Shown piece by piece: positions 27,154 through 32,596 of a stretch of 32,596 nucleotides of DNA (positions within the stretch are counted from its first letter, which is position 1; the number at the start of each line of letters is the position of its first letter). Made by a program: the position numbers and the translations under genes. The stretch comes from Deltaproteobacteria bacterium (GTDB taxonomy: Bacteria > Myxococcota_A > Polyangia > Polyangiales > Houyiibacteriaceae): positions 1 to 32,596 of the forward strand of contig JAFDAJ010000052.1 in NCBI GenBank assembly GCA_019313915.1, in the 5' to 3' direction. Below the pieces are notes generated by a model that was not told where the DNA came from, ran no database searches, and saw only the letters and a list, made by a program, of their open reading frames with translations.

Positions 27154-27999
27154 GTGAATGACAAACGCATGACGGTGGACGAAGCCGTCGCTGAGGTCAC
27201 CGACGGAATGACCATTGGCATTGGGGGTTGGGGCTCTCGGCGTAAGCCGATGGCGTTTGTACGGGCGCTCGTTCGCAAGGGTGTAAAGGACTTGACGGTC
27301 GTCTCCTATGGCGGTCCGGACATAGGGATCTTTTGCGCGACGGGGCAACTCAAGAAGGCCGTGTACGGATTCGTATCGCTCGATTCGATCCCGCTCGAGC
27401 CGCATTTCCGCCAGGCCCGCCAAAACGGCACGCTCGATGCGGTCGAGCTCGACGAGGGGATGTTTCTTCTCGGGCTTCGGGCCGCGGCGCAGCGGCTCCC
27501 GTTCTTGCCGACTCGTGCCGGCCTCGGCTCGGATGTCCTGAAGATCAACCCGCACCTCAAGACCGTGAAGTCACCCTACGACGACGGAGAGGAGTTCGTC
27601 GCGGTGCCCGCGTTGAACGTAGATGTCGCGTTCGTGCATATGAATCGCGCCGATGCGTCCGGGAACGGGCAGGCTCTCGGCCGTGACCCGTACTTCGATA
27701 ACCTCTTCTGCATGGCTGCCAAGAAGGCGTTCATGAGCTGCGAGAAGATCGTGTCGACCGACGAGCTCGTGAGCGGCGGTCCGCTTCAAAGCTTGTTGAT
27801 CAACCGCATGATGGTGAGTGGCGTCGTCGAAGCGCCGGGTGGCGCGCACTTCACCGAGTGCCCGCCCGACTACGCGCGGGACGAGAAGTTCCAGCGCGAG
27901 TACGCAGCGACCGCAAAAGACGAAGAGGCGTGGAAAGCCTTTCGCGCGAAGTACCTCGACGTGAGCGAGGCCGACTACCAGAAGGCGGTGGCGTCATGA
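27154..27999 (+). CDS. ipdA: Cholesterol ring-cleaving CoA-transferase-fold hydrolase, alpha subunit
   Basis: GIGGWGSRRKPMAFVRALVRKGVKDLTVVSYGGPDIGIFC; AAAQRLPFLPTRAGLGSDVL; LINRMMVSGVVEAPGGAHFTECPPDYARDEKFQREYA. Confidence 0.94.
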   Translation: MNDKRMTVDEAVAEVTDGMTIGIGGWGSRRKPMAFVRALVRKGVKDLTVVSYGGPDIGIFCATGQLKKAVYGFVSLDSIPLEPHFRQARQNGTLDAVELDEGMFLLGLRAAAQRLPFLPTRAGLGSDVLKINPHLKTVKSPYDDGEEFVAVPALNVDVAFVHMNRADASGNGQALGRDPYFDNLFCMAAKKAFMSCEKIVSTDELVSGGPLQSLLINRMMVSGVVEAPGGAHFTECPPDYARDEKFQREYAATAKDEEAWKAFRAKYLDVSEADYQKAVAS

Positions 28000-28760
28000 C
28001 CAGCACCGAGGCCACCCGCGCCGATGTCTGCGCCCTTGCCGTTGCGGAGTGCTTCCGTGGCGACGGGGAGATCATGGTCAGCGCGATGGGAACGACCCCG
28101 AGCCTGGGCGCCCGCTTGGCGAAATCGACGTTCGAGCCCGACCTGTTGATGACCGACGGCTTCAACCTCTTGCTTCGCCGTGCGTTACCGCTTGGTGCCA
28201 AGCCCACCGATGGTGATGTCGAAGGCTGGATGCCGTTCGGAGCCGTGTTCGACACGCTTTGGTGGGGACGCCGTCATGTCATGATGGGCGCGTCGCAAAT
28301 CGATCGGTTTGGCAATCAGAACATCGCCTGCATTGGACCATGGGAACACCCAAAGGCACAGCTCCTCGGCGTTCGCGGAGCGCCCGGCAACACGATCAAC
28401 CACGTGACCAGCTACTGGGTTCCGAACCACAACGCGCGCGCGCTGGTGGCGAAAGTCGACATGGTGAGCGGCGTCGGGTACGACCGCGCCGCTTCGCTTG
28501 GCCCCGAGGGGAGCCGCTTTCACGAGATCCGGCGCATAGTGAGCAATCTTGGCGTCTTTGATTTCAACACTCCCGACCACCGTATGCGGTTGGTATCGTT
28601 GCATCCCGGCGTCGAGCTTCAGCAAGTCATCGACAACACGGGCTTCGAGCTCGTGATTCCCGAAGGGGTGGACACGACCCCGGTGCCGGCCCCAGAGGTC
28701 ATTGGCGTGTTGCGCGAGCTCGACCCGCAAGGCTATGCGCAGAAAGAAGTCGTAGTATGA
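27996..28760 (+). CDS. ipdB: Cholesterol ring-cleaving CoA-transferase-fold hydrolase, beta subunit
   Basis: MTSTEATRADVCALAVAECFRGDGEIMVSAMGTTPSLGARLAKSTFEPDLLMTDG; GASQIDRFGNQNIACIG; LGVRGAPGNTINH. ATG 27996 overlaps the ipdA stop (ATGA). Confidence 0.93.
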   Translation: MTSTEATRADVCALAVAECFRGDGEIMVSAMGTTPSLGARLAKSTFEPDLLMTDGFNLLLRRALPLGAKPTDGDVEGWMPFGAVFDTLWWGRRHVMMGASQIDRFGNQNIACIGPWEHPKAQLLGVRGAPGNTINHVTSYWVPNHNARALVAKVDMVSGVGYDRAASLGPEGSRFHEIRRIVSNLGVFDFNTPDHRMRLVSLHPGVELQQVIDNTGFELVIPEGVDTTPVPAPEVIGVLRELDPQGYAQKEVVV

Positions 28761-30073
28761 CGGTTAAGAAGAGGACGACCAAGGCGCCTGCGAGGAAGCG
28801 CAAGTCGGCCGCTCCAAAAGCGAACGCCAAGCGTACGACGAAGGCACCCGCCAAGAAGCGCGCGTCCACCCCGCCCAAGGCGAAGACGACGAAGGCGCCT
28901 GCGAAGAAGCGCAAGTCCGCCCCTTCAAAGGCCAAGGCGAAGCCGGCCGGGCGCAAGAGAAAGCCGCCGGTTCGCGTGAAGAGTGTCGAGCCGCCCCCGC
29001 CCAAGAAGCCAGCGAAAGCCAAGCCGGCGCTGCACACCCGCATCTGCGACATGTTTGGTATCGAGTACCCGATCATTCAGACCGGGATGGGCTGGGTTTC
29101 GGGGGCGAGGCTCACTTCGGCGACCAGCCAGGCCGGCGGCTTGGGCATTCTCGCCGCCGCAACGATGACGTTCCGCGAGCTCGAAGACGCGATCGGCAAG
29201 GTTAGGGAGCGAACGGACAAGCCGTTCGGCGTGAACATGCGAGCCGATCAGTCCGACATCATGAAGCGCGTCGAGCTTCTCATTCGTCAGAAGGTTACCG
29301 TCGCTAGCTTCGCGCAAGCGCCGGGTGAGCGGGTCATCAAGACTCTCAAGGACGCCGGGGTCCTCACGATGCCGACAATCGGCGCCCGCCGTCACGCCGA
29401 GAAGGTGCAGGCCTGGGGCGTCGACGCCGTGATCGCGCAGGGTCAAGAAGGCGGCGGTCACACCGGGCAAATTCCGACCTCGATTCTGATCCCGGACGTC
29501 TCTGCAGCGGTCGATATCCCGGTCGTTGGCGCTGGGGGCTTCCGTGATGGCCGTGGGCTGGTGGCAGCGCTCGCGCTTGGCGGCGAGGGCATCGCGATGG
29601 GGACGCGGTTCTTGCTGACGCAGGACAGCCAAGTGCCCGATCAAGTGAAGAACATCTACCTAGAGACGAAGGCCAACGGGACGGTCGTGACGAAGGCGGT
29701 CGACGGCCACCCGCAGCGCGTTATCCGAACTCTGCTCATCGATCAACTCGAGCGGGCCAACGTGCTGACCCGATTCCCACGCGCGGCGCTCAATGCGCTA
29801 TCGCTGATGAAGGTGACGGGAACCTCGCTCCCCGAGTTGCTCGAAGAAGGCATCGCGATGAAGCAGAACCAGGAGCTCACTTGGGCACAGCTCGCGATGG
29901 CAGCGAACGCGCCTATGCTGACCAGGGCATCGATGGTCGATGGCAGGGTAGAGGCGGGCGTCCTACCGACGGGCCAGATCGCCGGCGTCATCGACGAAAT
30001 TCCAACCGTTGCCGATCTCCTCCAGCGCATCATGGCCGAGGCCGAAGCGACTCTCGACCGATTGGGCGCGTGA
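28757..30073 (+). CDS. ipdC: IpdC-like nitronate-monooxygenase-fold reductase with a lysine/alanine/proline-rich N-terminal extension
   Basis: Catalytic region from about 29030: LHTRICDMFGIEYPIIQTGMGWVSGARLTSATSQAGGLGILAAATMTFRELEDAI...AQGQEGGGHTGQIPTSILIPDV...GAGGFRDGRGLVAALALGGEGIAMGTRFL. Start overlaps the ipdB stop (ATGA). Residues 1-91 are a KAP-rich tail. Confidence 0.9.
   Translation: MTVKKRTTKAPARKRKSAAPKANAKRTTKAPAKKRASTPPKAKTTKAPAKKRKSAPSKAKAKPAGRKRKPPVRVKSVEPPPPKKPAKAKPALHTRICDMFGIEYPIIQTGMGWVSGARLTSATSQAGGLGILAAATMTFRELEDAIGKVRERTDKPFGVNMRADQSDIMKRVELLIRQKVTVASFAQAPGERVIKTLKDAGVLTMPTIGARRHAEKVQAWGVDAVIAQGQEGGGHTGQIPTSILIPDVSAAVDIPVVGAGGFRDGRGLVAALALGGEGIAMGTRFLLTQDSQVPDQVKNIYLETKANGTVVTKAVDGHPQRVIRTLLIDQLERANVLTRFPRAALNALSLMKVTGTSLPELLEEGIAMKQNQELTWAQLAMAANAPMLTRASMVDGRVEAGVLPTGQIAGVIDEIPTVADLLQRIMAEAEATLDRLGA
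28769..28939 (+). repeat. Three imperfect in-frame tandem repeats encoding (K)RTTKAPAKKRKSAPKAKA-like units
   Basis: Units KRTTKAPARKRKSAAPKANA / KRTTKAPAKKRASTPPKA / KTTKAPAKKRKSAPSKAKA (60, 54 and 57 nt). Confidence 0.85.
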
Positions 30074-30082
30074 GCGGACGCG

Positions 30083-31243
30083 ATGGACCTCAACTTCACC
30101 GATTCCGAGAACGCCTTCCGACGAGAGTGCCGCTCGTGGCTCGAGGCGAATGTGCCCCGAGAGTCGCTGCCTTCGGGCGACACGAAGGAAGGTTTCGCGC
30201 TACATCTGCAGTGGGAGCACACGCTCTTCGAGGCAGGTTGGGCCGCAGTTTCCTGGCCCAAGCAGTACGGCGGGCGCGAGGCCACGCTCTTCGAGTGGCT
30301 AATCTTCGAAGAGGAGTACTACCGAGTCGGTGCACCGAGCCGCGTCACCCAGAACGGGATCTTCCTCTTGGCGCCAACCCTGTTCGAGTTCGGGACCGAC
30401 GACCAGAAAGAACGCATCCTGCGTCCGATGGCGCGGGGTGACGTATCATGGGGGCAGGCATGGTCGGAGCCCAACGCCGGCAGCGACCTCGCATCGCTCA
30501 AGAGCACTGCCAGTCGGGTCGAGGGTGGTTGGCGGCTCAACGGCCAAAAGACTTGGTCCACGCGGGCCGTGTTTTGCGACATGGCGTATGGCTTGTTCCG
30601 CACCGACCCCGAGCAGGCGCGTCACCGCGGGCTGACGTACTTCCTGTTCCCGCTGCACGCCGAGGGTGTCACGGTGCGTGGCGTCGACCGTCTCGATGGC
30701 GACGAAGGCTTCGCAGAGATCTTCCTCGAAGACGTATTCGTGTCGGACGCCGACATCATCGGTGAAGTGAACCAAGGGTGGCAGGTCACCATGGCGACAA
30801 CGAGCTCGGAGCGCGGGTTGAGCTTACGGAGCCCCGGCCGATTCATGGCGACCGCTGCGCGTCTCATCGACCTCTATCATCGGTACCGCGATCGCTCGGA
30901 TCCCGTTCTGCGCGACGAAGTCATTCAAGCGTGGATGGATGCCCAGGTGTACCGCTGGTTCACCTTCCAGACCGTCACTCGCATGACGCAGGGCGAGTCG
31001 ATCGGTCCGGACTCCAGCATGAACAAGGTGTTTTGGTCGGAGATGGATGTGCGCACGCACGAAACCGCCCTTGCGATCATTGGTGAGGCGCTCGAGCTGG
31101 ACGAAGGCTCGGATGGCGCGGTCGACGGAGGCCACTGGATGAAGGGCTTCCAGTTCGCGCTGGCCGGTCCGATTTACGCCGGCACCAACGAGATCCAACG
31201 CAACATCATCGCTGAGCGCGTTCTCGGTCTCCCTCGGAAGTAA
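30083..31243 (+). CDS. Acyl-CoA dehydrogenase (IpdE1-like subunit candidate)
   Basis: MDLNFTDSENAFRRECRSWLEANVP; WGQAWSEPNAGSDLASLKSTA; GPIYAGTNEIQRNIIAERVLGLPRK. Confidence 0.88.
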   Translation: MDLNFTDSENAFRRECRSWLEANVPRESLPSGDTKEGFALHLQWEHTLFEAGWAAVSWPKQYGGREATLFEWLIFEEEYYRVGAPSRVTQNGIFLLAPTLFEFGTDDQKERILRPMARGDVSWGQAWSEPNAGSDLASLKSTASRVEGGWRLNGQKTWSTRAVFCDMAYGLFRTDPEQARHRGLTYFLFPLHAEGVTVRGVDRLDGDEGFAEIFLEDVFVSDADIIGEVNQGWQVTMATTSSERGLSLRSPGRFMATAARLIDLYHRYRDRSDPVLRDEVIQAWMDAQVYRWFTFQTVTRMTQGESIGPDSSMNKVFWSEMDVRTHETALAIIGEALELDEGSDGAVDGGHWMKGFQFALAGPIYAGTNEIQRNIIAERVLGLPRK

Positions 31244-31246
31244 CCG

Positions 31247-32260
31247 ATGCATTTTGCTTTCACTGACGATCAGAAGATGTTTCGCGACACGGTACGTGAG
31301 GTCTTGCAGCGCGAGTGCGCGCCTGAGGTCGTTCGCGCGACGTGGGAGGGGCGACCCGAAGGCGTTCGCGCCGTCTGGGGCACGCTCGCCGAGACGGGCG
31401 TCATCGGTATGACAGCTTCCGAGGACGCCGGTGGAATGGCGATGAGCGAGCTCGACCTCGTGCTTCCCTTGGAGGAGACCGGTTACGCTGCATTGCCCGG
31501 TCCGATCGTCGATACAGTAGCCGTCGGGATTCCGCTTCTCGAGGCAGCGGGCACTGACGCGCAAAAAGAACGTTGGCTCGGTCCCGCGGTGGTGGGCGAA
31601 GCTCGCATCGTCGTGTCGTTCGAAGACCAGGCCGTCGTTCCGCACGCAGCTTCCGCCGACGTGTTGATCGCACAGCGGGGTGGGGCGGCGTACTGCATCC
31701 CGGTTGCCGAGGTATCCGTCAGCCCGGAGCAATCGGTCGATCGCGCCCGCGAGCTCGGTCGCGTGGCTTTCGAAGTCGGCGCCCAATACCGAATGCGTGA
31801 AGACGTCGATGCCGCAGCGTTGTTTGCACTTGGCCGCGAACGCGCAGCGTTAGCCACGGCTGCTCAGCTGATTGGGATCTCGCGCCGCATGCTCGATATG
31901 GCGGTCCAGTACGCAAAAGACCGGGAGCAGTTCGGCAAACCCATCGGCGCACAGCAAGCGATCAAGCACAGGCTCGCCAACGCGCTCATCGAGCAAGAGT
32001 TCGCACGGCCGCCCGTTTATCGTGCCGCTTGGTCGGTGGCGACATCGGCTCGTGACGCCGGCATTGATGTCTCCCTCGCCAAGATCTATGCAGGCCAGGC
32101 TGCAAGATTCGTGGCTAAGGAAGCGCTGCAGGTCCACGGCGCGATCGGGTACACGATTGAATGCGACCTGCATATGTGGATGAAACGCGCGTGGGCGCTC
32201 GCCGCCGCCCATGGGGATGCCGCCTATCATCGCGAGCGTGTAGGCCGCCACATCCTTTGA
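31247..32260 (+). CDS. Acyl-CoA dehydrogenase (IpdE2-like partner subunit candidate)
   Basis: MHFAFTDDQKMFRDTVREVLQ; YAKDREQFGKPIGAQQAIKHRLANALIE; LQVHGAIGYTIECDLHMWMKRAWALAAAHGDAAYHRERVGRHIL. Starts 3 nt after the preceding ACAD stop. Confidence 0.88.
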   Translation: MHFAFTDDQKMFRDTVREVLQRECAPEVVRATWEGRPEGVRAVWGTLAETGVIGMTASEDAGGMAMSELDLVLPLEETGYAALPGPIVDTVAVGIPLLEAAGTDAQKERWLGPAVVGEARIVVSFEDQAVVPHAASADVLIAQRGGAAYCIPVAEVSVSPEQSVDRARELGRVAFEVGAQYRMREDVDAAALFALGRERAALATAAQLIGISRRMLDMAVQYAKDREQFGKPIGAQQAIKHRLANALIEQEFARPPVYRAAWSVATSARDAGIDVSLAKIYAGQAARFVAKEALQVHGAIGYTIECDLHMWMKRAWALAAAHGDAAYHRERVGRHIL

Positions 32261-32326
32261 GCTTTCCGGGTGGCGCCTTGCCGGAGACAACCGCTCCCTC
32301 TAAAGATACCAAATAGCGAGGTTCAG

Positions 32327-32596
32327 ATGCCCGAAGCATACATCGTCGAAGCAGTTCGTTCGCCCGTCGGCAGGAAAAAAGGCGGGTTGAGCAAGGTCCA
32401 TTCCGCTGACCTCGGCGCACATGCCATCAAGGGGCTGATTGACCGCGTCGGTATCGATCCCGGCGTCGTCGAAGACGTGGTCTTTGGTTGCGTGGACTCG
32501 GTTGCCACTCAGGCTGGCGACATCGCCCGCACATGTTGGTTGGCTGCCGGGTATCCCGAACACGTTCCGGGCGTGACGATCGACCGTCAGTGCGGC
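32327..32596 (+). CDS. fadA6: FadA6-like thiolase, N-terminal part (cut by the window edge)
   Basis: MPEAYIVEAVRSPVGRKKGGLSKVHSADLGAHAIKGLIDRVGIDPGVVEDVVFGCVDSVATQAGDIARTCWLAAGYPEHVPGVTIDRQCG; closely resembles remembered Mtb FadA6 N-terminus. Confidence 0.9.
   Translation, partial: MPEAYIVEAVRSPVGRKKGGLSKVHSADLGAHAIKGLIDRVGIDPGVVEDVVFGCVDSVATQAGDIARTCWLAAGYPEHVPGVTIDRQCG

Noticed and set aside
28757-29029. Possibility that the KAP-rich region before IpdC is a frameshift artefact
   Set aside because: The frame is continuous from an ATGA-coupled start, and repeat units keep frame with varying lengths (60, 54 and 57 nt, all multiples of 3). Kept as a real tail pending proteomics.
1-32596. CRISPR arrays, tRNA/rRNA genes, IS elements, prophage genes
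   Set aside because: None recognised: no regularly spaced direct repeats, no clover-leaf-like sequence noticed and no transposase or phage motifs in the ORFs. The only mobile-like signal is the REP-like pair near 13.6 kb.

Overview
The window is a GC-rich bacterial segment, densely packed with genes. Taxonomy cannot be fixed from sequence alone, but the gene organisation looks non-mycobacterial (split cofG/cofH, single-domain CofE, REP-like GGGGACAGTCCCC elements). There are three blocks. (1) The N-terminus of a membrane protein (- strand, cut by the window edge), then metH, a serine beta-lactamase/esterase-family gene and an LLM-type flavin/F420 oxidoreductase. (2) A nearly complete coenzyme F420 locus: cofG-cofH-SDR (+) converging on LLM-npdG/fno-cofE-cofD-cofC (-), followed by an extended-SDR epimerase. 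(3) A large set of genes resembling the actinobacterial KstR2-type steroid C/D-ring (HIP) catabolic genes: ipdF, a fused FadE30-like double acyl-CoA dehydrogenase, two SDRs, a CPBP-like membrane protein, a thiolase, an AMP ligase, an SDR, FadD3-like HIP-CoA ligase, EchA20, IpdA, IpdB, IpdC, an IpdE1/E2-like ACAD pair and a partial FadA6. Most notable observations: (a) IpdC carries a ~91-aa lysine/alanine/proline-rich histone-H1-like N-terminal tail built of three tandem repeats. (b) Two perfect 14-bp palindromes, TGAAACATGTTTCA and TGAAACGCGTTTCA, each lie about 28-29 nt upstream of the first gene of a HIP operon and fit the KstR consensus TnnAACnnGTTnnA. (c) The fused double ACAD's first half ends abruptly at its HGGIG motif. 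(d) An inverted pair of REP-like elements flanks a 12-bp palindrome in the divergent F420/epimerase promoter region. (e) F420 biosynthesis sits directly beside steroid catabolism. Product calls come from motif recognition and remembered family sequences. No database search was run.
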